From the NCBI RefSeq assembly GCF_038024875.1, contig NZ_CP136136.1, positions 2,914,001 to 2,978,000 on the forward strand: 64,000 bases of DNA, read 5' to 3'. The position numbers and the translations under genes are program-made. Shown in pieces: positions 42,344 through 49,752 of this stretch (its first letter is position 1; each line of letters opens with the position of its first letter). The DNA comes from Gordonia rubripertincta (GTDB taxonomy: Bacteria; Actinomycetota; Actinomycetes; Mycobacteriales; Mycobacteriaceae). The notes under the pieces are model-generated. The model saw nothing but the letters and a program-made list of their open reading frames with translations. It made no database searches and was not told the origin of the DNA.

Positions 42344-43768
42344 TCAGGCGCCGTAGCCGAGCAGCGACTTGACCTCGAGGAACTCGTCGAAGGCGTAGTC
42401 GCCCCATTCGCGGCCGTTGCCGCTCTTCTTGTAGCCACCGAACGGTGCGACCGGGTCGACCGTGGCACCGTTGAGACCGATCGAGCCCGCGCGGATGCGC
42501 GAACCGATGCGGCGGACCTCGTCGATGTCCTTGCCGGAGACGTAACCGGCGAGGCCGTATTCGGTGTCGTTGCCGATCTTGATCGCCTCGTCGATCGAGT
42601 CGTAGGCGATGACGACGAGGACCGGACCGAAAACCTCGGTGCGGGCGATCTCCATGTCGTTGGTGACGTTGGTGAACACCGTCGGCTTCACGTAGTAGCC
42701 GGTCTCGAGGCCTTCCGGACGTCCCGCGCCGCCGATGACCGGGGTGGCGCCGTCGGCGATCGCACGCTCGATGAGGCCCTGGATTTTCTCGAACTGTGCC
42801 TCGGAGACCACCGGGCCGAGCTGCACATCGGTCGTCGGATCGCCCACGGTGATGTTCGGCTCGACCGACTTGGCGATCTCGGCGACCTCGTCGAGACGGG
42901 AGGACGGCACGAGCATGCGGCTCGGGGCGTTGCACGACTGGCCGGAGTTCATCATCATCGCCGCGATGCCGCCGGCGACGTTCTTCGCGAAGTCCTCGTC
43001 GTCGAGGATGATGTTCGGGCTCTTGCCGCCGAGTTCCTGGGCGACGCGCTTGACCGACGGGGCCGCGGTCTTGGCGACCTCGATGCCCGCACGGGTGGAG
43101 CCGGTGAACGAGATCATGTCGATGTCGGGGTGGGCGGCCAGCGCGGCGCCGACGCCCGGTCCGTCACCGTTGACGAGGTTGAACACGCCGGCGGGAACGC
43201 CTGCGGCGTCGAAGATCTCGGCCACGATGGCGGCAGAGAACGGTGCCACCTCGGAGGGCTTGAGCACCATGGTGCAGCCGGTTGCCAGTGCCGGGGCGAC
43301 CTTGCACATGACCTGGTTCAGCGGCCAGTTCCACGGCGTGATGAAACCGCAGACGCCGATCGGCTCCTTGACGATGCGGTGTCCGCCGCGGTCCTCGCTG
43401 AAGGAGAAGCCGGGCAGTTGGGCGGCAGCGGTCATCAGGTGGCCGAGGCCGATCGGAACCTGCGCGGCGTTGGTGAGGCCGACGGGGGAGCCCATCTCCT
43501 CGGTGACCGCGGCGGCGAGGTCGCCCATGCGGTTCTGGTACTCGGCGATGATCCGGTTGATGACCTCGAGTCGCTCGTCGACGGTGGTCTGGCCCCAGGT
43601 CTCGAAGGCGCGACGGGCGGCTTCCACGGCGGCGTCGACATCGGCAGCGCTTCCGATCGCGACCTGGCCGGCGGCCTTCTCCGTGGCCGGGTTGATCACG
43701 TCGATGACGTTGAGCTCGGCGGGTTCCACCCACTGGCCGTCGATGTAGAACTTGGTGATGTCCGGCAT
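42344..43768 (-). CDS. Aldehyde dehydrogenase family protein
   Basis: A 474-residue NAD(P)-dependent aldehyde dehydrogenase. The cofactor motif GVCGFITPWNWPLNQV and the loop ISFTGSTRAG, the general-base Glu in QELGGKSPNIIL, the nucleophile Cys in MNSGQSCNAPSRM, and EVFGPVLVV are all intact. The length is normal. The substrate cannot be inferred. ATG at 43768 with GGAGG about 5 bases upstream is preferred over an ATG at 43801. It converges with benE. Confidence 0.93.
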   Translation of the reverse strand: MPDITKFYIDGQWVEPAELNVIDVINPATEKAAGQVAIGSAADVDAAVEAARRAFETWGQTTVDERLEVINRIIAEYQNRMGDLAAAVTEEMGSPVGLTNAAQVPIGLGHLMTAAAQLPGFSFSEDRGGHRIVKEPIGVCGFITPWNWPLNQVMCKVAPALATGCTMVLKPSEVAPFSAAIVAEIFDAAGVPAGVFNLVNGDGPGVGAALAAHPDIDMISFTGSTRAGIEVAKTAAPSVKRVAQELGGKSPNIILDDEDFAKNVAGGIAAMMMNSGQSCNAPSRMLVPSSRLDEVAEIAKSVEPNITVGDPTTDVQLGPVVSEAQFEKIQGLIERAIADGATPVIGGAGRPEGLETGYYVKPTVFTNVTNDMEIARTEVFGPVLVVIAYDSIDEAIKIGNDTEYGLAGYVSGKDIDEVRRIGSRIRAGSIGLNGATVDPVAPFGGYKKSGNGREWGDYAFDEFLEVKSLLGYGA

Positions 43769-43941
43769 ATCGCCTCCGTTGTCGCACTGATGTGAGGACA
43801 TTTGTTGTCGATTTCACACTCTATGCCTTGAGGCGGCGGAGGTCTCGCGATTCCGGTAGCCGGAAGAGGTCGCCGGGCGGGACATTTTGGGACAGCCGTC
43901 CCAGTCGCATTTTGCGACGGTTCGTCCCGAGGTTCGGGGAC

Positions 43942-43947
43942 TAAGGT
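43942..43947 (+). promoter_or_regulatory. -10 box for the ABM monooxygenase
   Basis: TAAGGT, 6 bases before the ATG at 43954. Confidence 0.5.
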
Positions 43948-43953
43948 CGAGGC

Positions 43954-44274
43954 ATGATTCTCATCGTCGTGAAATGGCCCATCAAGCCCGAGTATGCGGA
44001 CGAATGGCCGGAGCTGTCGCGCGAGTTCACCGAGGCGACGCGCGCCGAACCGGGCAACAAGTGGTTCGACTGGTCGCGTTCGCTGGACGACCCGCACACC
44101 TACGTGCTGGTCGAGGCATTCGATGACGACGCCGCCGAGGCGCACGTGACCTCACCGCATTTCAAGCAGGCGCAGCAGGAGCTGCCCAAGTACCTGCAGC
44201 GGACCCCGGACATCATCAACACCACCATTGACGGGGACGAGTGGTCGAAACTGGGCGAGTTCGAGGTCGCCTGA
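43954..44274 (+). CDS. Antibiotic biosynthesis monooxygenase (ABM) domain protein
   Basis: A 106-residue single ABM domain (dimeric alpha-beta barrel): ILIVVKWPIKPEYADEWPEL, the core GNKWFDWSRSLDDPHTYVLVEAF and HVTSPHFKQAQQELPKYL. Such proteins are cofactor-free monooxygenases or quinol monooxygenase-like (YgiN). Substrate unknown. It converges with the MMPL gene; the stops are 15 bases apart and a small hairpin GACGCC/GGCGTC (44277-44291) lies between. Confidence 0.85.
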   Translation: MILIVVKWPIKPEYADEWPELSREFTEATRAEPGNKWFDWSRSLDDPHTYVLVEAFDDDAAEAHVTSPHFKQAQQELPKYLQRTPDIINTTIDGDEWSKLGEFEVA

Positions 44275-44289
44275 CCGACGCCGTCGGCG

Positions 44290-46641
44290 TCACCGCCCGG
44301 TGCGGACCTCCGCATCCGGGGCGGTGTCGATGGACGGGCCCGAGTCGTCGAGCCGGAGTTTCTCGCCTTCGATGTCGACGTCGGGCAGGATGCGGTCGAG
44401 CCAGCGCGGCAGCCACCATGCCTTGTCGCCGAGCACCGTGAGCACCGCGGGCATGAGTGTCATGCGGACGACGAAGGCGTCGAAGAACACCGCCGCGGCC
44501 AGCGCGAAGCCCATCACCATGATGAAGGCCATATCCTGCAACATGAACGCTGCGAACACGGAGATCATGATCGCCGCCGCGGCGGCCACCACGCGAGCGC
44601 TGTGCCGGTAGCCCTCGACGACGGCGGTCTTCGCATCGGCGCCGTGGACGTAGGCCTCCCGCATCCGCGTCACGAGGAACACCTGGTAGTCCATCGCGAG
44701 TCCGAACACGATGCCCACCAGCATGATCGGCAGGAATGACACCACCGGCTGGGGATTCCCGACGATGCCCAGAGCTCCGTCGGTGAACAGCGCAACCGTG
44801 ACACCGAAAGTGGCGGCAACGCTGAGCAGGAATCCGAGCGCTGCGGTCAGGGGCACCAGGACCGACCGGAACACGATGATCAACAGGATGAACGCCAGTC
44901 CCACCACGACCAGCAGGTAGGGGATGAGCGAGTCGGACAACCGGTCGGAGATGTCGAGCTCGATCGCGGTCTGACCGGTTACGCCGTAGGAGATACCGGT
45001 CGCCGCGGCGACGCGAGGCTCCATGTCCCGCAGGGTCTGGACGAGTTGCGGGGTGGCCTCGTCCGACGGGGCGGTCGAGGGGATGATGGTGATCTTCGCG
45101 GTGTCGCGGGCCTCGTTCAGTCCGCCGGCGCCGATCTGCGCGATCTTCACCCCTTCGATCTGGGCGAAGTCGTCGACGAGGGTGTCGAACGTGCGGAGCC
45201 GGTCACCCGTGTCCTCGATACCGCGCCCATCGGCGACGACGACGAGCGGACCGTTGAATCCGGGCCCGTAGCCGTCGGCGACCATGTCGTACGCCTGTCG
45301 CTGTGTCGTCGACGGCTCGGCGGTCCCGTCGTTGGGCAGAGCCAGCTTGAGGCCGGTCATCGGGACAGCGAGTACGACGAGGATGCCGACGATCGCAGCG
45401 GTGACGGCACGCGGATGGGCGACGATGCGCTGGACCCAGCGCTGACCGTTGTGCACGCGCTCGGTCTCGTGCGGTTCCACATCGGGCGCGTTGAGGCGGG
45501 GGAGTCGCCCGCCGAAGGCCTTGCCACCGAACAGGCCGAGGATCGCGGGTAGCAAGGTCAGGGCCACCAGCACCGCGACGATCACGGTGGCCGCCGCCGC
45601 GACACCCATCGCGGTGAGGAACGGGATGTTGACGATCGCCAGCGCCGCGAGCGCGATCACGACGGTGCTACCCGCGAACACGACAGCCGAGCCTGCGGTG
45701 CCGACGGCCCGCCCGGCCGCGTCGGCTCGGTTCGACGATCGATGGACCTCGTGGCGATACCGCGACACGATGAACAGGGCGTAGTCGATACCGACGGCGA
45801 GTCCGATCATCGTGGCGAGGATCGGTGTCTCTTTGCTCAGATCGAAGAAGTGCGTGCCCATCTGGATGCCGAGCATGCCGATCGCCACGCCCACGATCGC
45901 GGTGATGATCGGCATGCCCCACGCGACGAGTGAGGCGAAGGTGAGGATCAGGATCAGTGCGCCGACCCCGATCCCGATGAGTTCGGAGGTGATACCGAGC
46001 TCGAATTGCTGTGTGGCAGTGCCCTTCATCTCGACGGTGAGTCCAGCGGCTCGCCCGTCCTCGGCGACGGCGTCCATCTGCTCGCGGGTCTTCTCGGTGA
46101 TGTCCGACGATGTCTCCACGGCGAAGGACGTACCGAACTGCGCGACGGTGGCCGAGGAGTTGATGGGTGAGGTCGCCTGGGCATCGGCCGCCGCCTCGGC
46201 GGCACTCTTGCCGAAGGTCTGCTTCTGGAAGGCCTGGGACAGTTCCCGGAGTCGGCCGGGAGACTGTTCGGTGCCGTAGGAGACGAACGGATTGACGATC
46301 GAGTCGGGACTCGCCACCCCGTCGACGTTCTTGAGGTCGGCGACCATGTCGTCGATCGCCTGCTGGTACCGGGGCTCGGTGAGCGTCGATCCCTGGGGTG
46401 CGCGAACCACATAGGTGACGCCGACGTCCGAGCCGAACGAGGGTTCGCCGGGGAAGCGCTCGACCATCAGGTCCTGCGCCTTCTCCGATGGGATGCCCGG
46501 GATGGAGAACGATTCGGACGTGGGTTTGGCCAGCAGTGTTGCGCCGACACCCAGTCCGATGAGGACGAGAACCCAGATCGCGATCGTCTTGAGGCGATTC
46601 TCGTAAGTCCAGCGTCCGAGTCGGTACAGGTGTGTTGCCAC
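44290..46641 (-). CDS. MMPL family RND transporter
   Basis: A 783-residue MmpL-type transporter with the usual 12 helices in two halves. TM1 (IAIWVLVLIGLGVGATLL), an extracytoplasmic loop of about 170 residues, a block of five helices with VGIDYALFIVSRYRHEV, a cytoplasmic link, and the second half with FGLAMDYQVFLVTRMREA. The two motifs GIDY.LF and AMDY.VF carry the Asp-Tyr pairs needed for proton coupling. The GTG start at 46641 has AAGGAG 7 bases upstream. It follows a tetR gene by one base, so the two form an operon. Cargo unknown; MMPL proteins export lipids or drugs in mycolata. Confidence 0.93.
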   Translation of the reverse strand: MATHLYRLGRWTYENRLKTIAIWVLVLIGLGVGATLLAKPTSESFSIPGIPSEKAQDLMVERFPGEPSFGSDVGVTYVVRAPQGSTLTEPRYQQAIDDMVADLKNVDGVASPDSIVNPFVSYGTEQSPGRLRELSQAFQKQTFGKSAAEAAADAQATSPINSSATVAQFGTSFAVETSSDITEKTREQMDAVAEDGRAAGLTVEMKGTATQQFELGITSELIGIGVGALILILTFASLVAWGMPIITAIVGVAIGMLGIQMGTHFFDLSKETPILATMIGLAVGIDYALFIVSRYRHEVHRSSNRADAAGRAVGTAGSAVVFAGSTVVIALAALAIVNIPFLTAMGVAAAATVIVAVLVALTLLPAILGLFGGKAFGGRLPRLNAPDVEPHETERVHNGQRWVQRIVAHPRAVTAAIVGILVVLAVPMTGLKLALPNDGTAEPSTTQRQAYDMVADGYGPGFNGPLVVVADGRGIEDTGDRLRTFDTLVDDFAQIEGVKIAQIGAGGLNEARDTAKITIIPSTAPSDEATPQLVQTLRDMEPRVAAATGISYGVTGQTAIELDISDRLSDSLIPYLLVVVGLAFILLIIVFRSVLVPLTAALGFLLSVAATFGVTVALFTDGALGIVGNPQPVVSFLPIMLVGIVFGLAMDYQVFLVTRMREAYVHGADAKTAVVEGYRHSARVVAAAAAIMISVFAAFMLQDMAFIMVMGFALAAAVFFDAFVVRMTLMPAVLTVLGDKAWWLPRWLDRILPDVDIEGEKLRLDDSGPSIDTAPDAEVRTGR

Positions 46642-46642
46642 G

Positions 46643-47284
46643 TCAGGGCTCCTTGTGGGATGCGTCGGCTGGGTGATTCATGAGCGGAACGGGATGCTCC
46701 AGACCGGCCGACATCTGGTCGAAGGCGGACTCGAGCACGGTGGGCAGGTCGGGTCGGCCGCGAGCCACGAAGAACTCGAGGGCGACTCGCGCGGCGGTGA
46801 TGGCGGTGTGGACGACCAGGTGGGGATACATCGCATCGGTCCGCTGGCCGCGGCCGGCGTAGAGCTGCGTGAGCCGGGCTTCGACCGTCTGGTCGAGGTC
46901 CATGTCGCGGGATCGGGCGGTCAGCGCCGGGTCGGTGTCGAGAAGCCTCAGCAGTGCAACGATCTCGGCCGGCTCGCCGACGTCGAGTGAGGTGGCGGTC
47001 TCGATCACCGCGGTCCGGACCGAACACCAGGAGCTCTCCTCGGCCGGCCGGGCTTCAAACCGCTCGATGACCGAATCCAGTAGGAGGTCCACAAGGTGGA
47101 GGAGTGCGTCTTCTTTGCCGCCGAAGTAGTTGTGGAAGGTGCGGACCGAGACGTTCGCCTCCGCGGCGACTGCGTCGATGGTCACGTGGTCGATCCCGTC
47201 GCGCGTCGACAGGCGGAGCACGGCACGGGCGAGCGCCTTGCGCGTTGCGGCCTTCTTCGCCTCACGGAGTCCTGACGGGTGCAC
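46643..47284 (-). CDS. TetR regulator of the MMPL operon
   Basis: A 213-residue TetR protein with LREAKKAATRKALARAVLRL and the HTH VTIDAVAAEANVSVRTFHNYFGGKEDAL. GTG at 47284 is chosen because TACCGT (47291-47296) lies 6 bases upstream and two TTGCA palindromes lie behind it. An in-frame ATG at 47314 falls inside the first palindrome and would read through the operator. It lies immediately upstream of the MMPL gene and probably represses the two-gene operon (autoregulation). Confidence 0.87.
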   Translation of the reverse strand: MHPSGLREAKKAATRKALARAVLRLSTRDGIDHVTIDAVAAEANVSVRTFHNYFGGKEDALLHLVDLLLDSVIERFEARPAEESSWCSVRTAVIETATSLDVGEPAEIVALLRLLDTDPALTARSRDMDLDQTVEARLTQLYAGRGQRTDAMYPHLVVHTAITAARVALEFFVARGRPDLPTVLESAFDQMSAGLEHPVPLMNHPADASHKEP

Positions 47285-47290
47285 TCCTCC

Positions 47291-47296
47291 ACGGTA
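47291..47296 (-). promoter_or_regulatory. -10 box of the tetR-mmpL operon
   Basis: TACCGT on the minus strand, 6 bases before the GTG at 47284. Confidence 0.5.
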
Positions 47297-47302
47297 GGGA
47301 AC

Positions 47303-47336
47303 TTGCAGAGACATGCAAACTTGCAGACGCGTGCAA
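47303..47336. promoter_or_regulatory. Double TetR operator TTGCA-N6-TGCAA
   Basis: Two copies, 47303-47318 and 47321-47336, with perfect five-base arms and an 18-base period. They cover the -35 region of the tetR-mmpL promoter. Confidence 0.8.
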
Positions 47337-47414
47337 AATTGAGTGTGTTCTCTCACTCGGATGCCGGAAGTGGCGGGGCTCACGCTCGATCAGGCCGCCG
47401 GGGCGGCGTTCGGG

Positions 47415-47660
47415 CTAACCTCCGTGCACGCTGCTGAGGATCGCGATGATCACGCCGGCCACCGTGAGGACGCCGACCACCCACGCCATGGTGATCGCAA
47501 GCCGACGGCGACGGAACCGTGCAGCGTTGATCGCGACGCCGAGGCACACGAGAATCGCGATCGAGTAGAGCGAGATGCCGAGGGTGAGCAGCGCGGCCGA
47601 GGAATCGGCGGCTACAGCGTCGGCGGCTGAGGAGTCGACGGCCAGGACCCGGGTGGACAT
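47415..47660 (-). CDS. Small hypothetical membrane protein
   Basis: An 81-residue protein with two hydrophobic segments (ISLYSIAILVCLGVAI, then ITMAWVVGVLTVAGVIIAIL) separated by the basic loop RRRR, a plausible two-helix membrane protein. The first 25 residues are Ala/Ser/Asp-rich. ATG at 47660; no clear ribosome-binding site or -10 box. An overlapping plus-strand ORF has no membrane logic and is rejected. Unknown function. Confidence 0.5.
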   Translation of the reverse strand: MSTRVLAVDSSAADAVAADSSAALLTLGISLYSIAILVCLGVAINAARFRRRRLAITMAWVVGVLTVAGVIIAILSSVHGG

Positions 47661-47739
47661 GCCCCCGAGTACATCACCACGGCCTCATCACCCCGCCGCT
47701 GACCCGGGCTTACGTACGAACTACCGGGCAGACAGGGCA

Positions 47740-47753
47740 ACCAAGCGCTTGCT
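47740..47753. promoter_or_regulatory. KstR2-like operator upstream of the SDR gene
   Basis: ACCAAGCGCTTGCT fits the published KstR2 consensus AnCAAGnnCTTGnT at every fixed position. It shares its last T with TAGGGT (47753-47758), a possible -10 box for the SDR gene. KstR2 represses genes for the late steps of sterol degradation. Confidence 0.65.
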
Positions 47754-47787
47754 AGGGTTCCCGCATCGGCTCGGTCGAGGAGGATGC

Positions 47788-48627
47788 GTGGACGTCGATG
47801 GCAAGGATCTGTCGGGCAAGGTCTTCGTGGTGACCGGTGCGGGCAACGGTATCGGCCGGTGCGTCGCACTGGAACTGATCTCCCGCGGTGCGACGGTGGT
47901 CGGCGCGGACATCAACGAGGTCGGTCTCGCGGAGACCGGACGGCTGGTGGGGGACTCCCGGTTCCACGGGCACAAGCTGGACATCGGTGATCGCGAAGCG
48001 GTGCAACGGTTTCCGGAGGTCGTGCTCGCTGACGTCGAGCAGGTCGACGGGCTGTTCAACATCGCCGGAATCCCGCAGGACACCCAACCCATCGCCGAGG
48101 TCGACGACGACCGCATCGACCTGCTCATGCGTGTCAACTATTACGGCACCGTGTGGCTCACCCGGGCCTTCCTGCCGCATCTCGAACAGCGTCCCGACGG
48201 TGGGCTGGTCCTCATCACGTCGAGCCTGTCCGGGCTCGCACCGTTCCCCGGCGCGGCGTTCTACGGAGCCAGCAAGGCGGCGGTTGCGTTCTTCGGATAC
48301 GGCCTCGCACAGGATCTGCGGGGAAAGAAATCGAAGGTCACCGCCACCACGGTCCTCCCCGGAACCATCTGGACCGACCTCGTCCGCAACACCTCCAAGG
48401 CCCTCGGCACCCCCGAAGCCCTGGCGAAGAACTTCGCGATGGCCCCGGAAAAGGCTGCACGCCTGATCATTGACGCCGCGCTCGCCGGCCGGGTGCGCGC
48501 GGTGGTCGGCAAGGACGCCCACGTGTTCAACGGGGCACGCAGGCTGAGTTCACGACTTAGCGAACGGATGGCGTATGCACAGGTGGGCCGATTCGTCTAT
48601 CGGCCGGTGCGTCGTCGGAACGAATGA
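47788..48627 (+). CDS. Short-chain dehydrogenase/reductase
   Basis: A 279-residue classical SDR. The NAD-binding motif VVTGAGNGIGRC is near residues 13-24. NIAG, then ITSSLSGLAPFPGAAFYGASKAA gives the catalytic Ser, Tyr (in YGASK) and Lys. The C-terminal end is extended and basic (RRLSSRLSERMAYAQVGRFV). GTG at 47788 follows GAGGAGG by about 4 bases. The KstR2-like box suggests a role in sterol or related lipid catabolism, though no other such genes are next to it. Confidence 0.88.
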   Translation: MDVDGKDLSGKVFVVTGAGNGIGRCVALELISRGATVVGADINEVGLAETGRLVGDSRFHGHKLDIGDREAVQRFPEVVLADVEQVDGLFNIAGIPQDTQPIAEVDDDRIDLLMRVNYYGTVWLTRAFLPHLEQRPDGGLVLITSSLSGLAPFPGAAFYGASKAAVAFFGYGLAQDLRGKKSKVTATTVLPGTIWTDLVRNTSKALGTPEALAKNFAMAPEKAARLIIDAALAGRVRAVVGKDAHVFNGARRLSSRLSERMAYAQVGRFVYRPVRRRNE

Positions 48628-48666
48628 CATCGAGCCGGGAGCCGAGGCTACTGGTTGAATTCGACC

Positions 48667-49572
48667 ATGCGATCTTCCCGGTCATCTGCTGCACGCATCA
48701 TCGTGACCCGTGTGGTTACTGCTGCGATTGCCATGTCCGTCGTCGTGGGGCTCGGTGCCGCTCCGGCGCTCGCCGCTCCGTCGGCCGGGGAGCGGAGGTC
48801 GCTCAGCTACGTCGCCCTGGGTGATTCGCGGGCGGCCAGCCCGACCACGCTCACCCAGTTCCAGGGATGCTCACGGTCGGAGACGGCCTACCCGAACCTG
48901 CTCGCGAAGACCATCGGTGCGACGTCGTTCCGCACGGTGGCCTGTGTCGGCGCCCGCGGGGAGAACATCACCACGGCGCCGCAGCTGCGCTTCGACGGAT
49001 TCCATCCGCCGCAGATCGAGGCGGTGCGTCCCGACACGGACCTGATCACGATCTCGATCGGCGCCAACGACGCCAACTGGGGCAACCTCTCGCGCTGGTG
49101 TATCGCGCCGATCCAGGGCATGGACTCGCGCTGCCGGACCAACCCGTTCTACGTCACCGGGATCCACGACGGGCTGCGCGCGCTCGAGGCCTCGGTCGAC
49201 TCGTCGCTCCGGGCCGTCCGGAAGCGGGCGCCCAAGGCGGTCATCGCCGTGATCGGCCAGGGCGGGTACTTCGGCGACCGCGGGTGCTATCCGGCCAACC
49301 CGGCGAGCGACGCCGACATCAGGTTCATCCGGAACAGCTTCCTGGCCCGGTACAACACGATTCTGGAGAAGGTGTCCGGACGCCACGGCGCCGTCTTCGT
49401 CGACATCCAGAACCGCGTCGTCGGGCATGACGCGTGCTCCGGGGACAAGTGGTTCGAGGGCTTCGTGCCGACCAGCATCTACCTCGGATTCCACCAGAAT
49501 CTCAAGGGGAATGAGGCCATGGCTCGCCTGATCGCCGACGCGCTGCCGGAGGACCTCGGCATCTCGCGCTGA
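48667..49572 (+). CDS. Secreted SGNH/GDSL hydrolase
   Basis: A 301-residue exported hydrolase with an N-terminal signal peptide (VVTAAIAMSVVVGLGAAPALA, cleavage after ALA). The SGNH blocks: block I YVALGDSRAASP with the nucleophile Ser, block III ITISIGANDANWGNL with the oxyanion Asn, and block V GFHQNLKGNEAMA with His. Several cysteines probably form disulfides, as in streptomycete lipases of this group. Acts outside the cell on an ester; substrate unknown. Adjacent to the SDR gene with 39 bases between. Confidence 0.85.
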   Translation: MRSSRSSAARIIVTRVVTAAIAMSVVVGLGAAPALAAPSAGERRSLSYVALGDSRAASPTTLTQFQGCSRSETAYPNLLAKTIGATSFRTVACVGARGENITTAPQLRFDGFHPPQIEAVRPDTDLITISIGANDANWGNLSRWCIAPIQGMDSRCRTNPFYVTGIHDGLRALEASVDSSLRAVRKRAPKAVIAVIGQGGYFGDRGCYPANPASDADIRFIRNSFLARYNTILEKVSGRHGAVFVDIQNRVVGHDACSGDKWFEGFVPTSIYLGFHQNLKGNEAMARLIADALPEDLGISR

Positions 49573-49586
49573 GTTCGACAACCCGG

Positions 49587-49660
49587 TGCCCCCAGTCGGA
49601 CTCGAACCGACACTGTGCCGATTTTAAGTCGGCTGCCTCTGCCAATTGGGCTATGGGGGC
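49587..49660 (-). tRNA. tRNA with anticodon UAA (tRNA-Leu by anticodon)
   Basis: On the minus strand a full cloverleaf of 74 bases is present. The acceptor arm GCCCCCA pairs with TGGGGGC, followed by discriminator A73 and an encoded CC but not the final A. The anticodon stem GCCGA/TCGGC encloses the loop CTTAAAA with anticodon TAA, and the T arm is GTCGG-TTCGAGT-CCGAC. The variable region is only 5 bases, so it is class I shaped, unlike usual bacterial tRNA-Leu, which has a long variable arm. It would read the rare UUA codon. Between the SGNH hydrolase and MpaB-type genes. Confidence 0.9.
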
Positions 49661-49720
49661 TTCGGAGTGAGCATAGTCAGGCTCCGTGACCTGCTTGTTC
49701 CTCGACCCGTCCTTCCTTGA

Positions 49721-49738
49721 CCCGCTCACCTGAGCGGG
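49721..49738 (+). promoter_or_regulatory. Hairpin just upstream of the MpaB-type oxygenase gene
   Basis: CCCGCTCA-CC-TGAGCGGG, perfect 8-base arms, ending 14 bases before the ATG at 49753. Could be an operator or an RNA structure in the leader. Confidence 0.5.
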
Positions 49739-49752
49739 TGATCATCGGAGAC

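Noticed and set aside
41028..44274. A benzoate degradation cluster around benE, the aldehyde dehydrogenase and the ABM protein.
   Set aside because: No ring-hydroxylating or catechol genes are present, and the genes are separately transcribed in both directions.
47343..47630. Plus-strand ORF of 95 codons before the SDR gene.
   Set aside because: Charged, repetitive composition (His/Asp/Arg-rich) and antisense to a more plausible two-helix membrane ORF.
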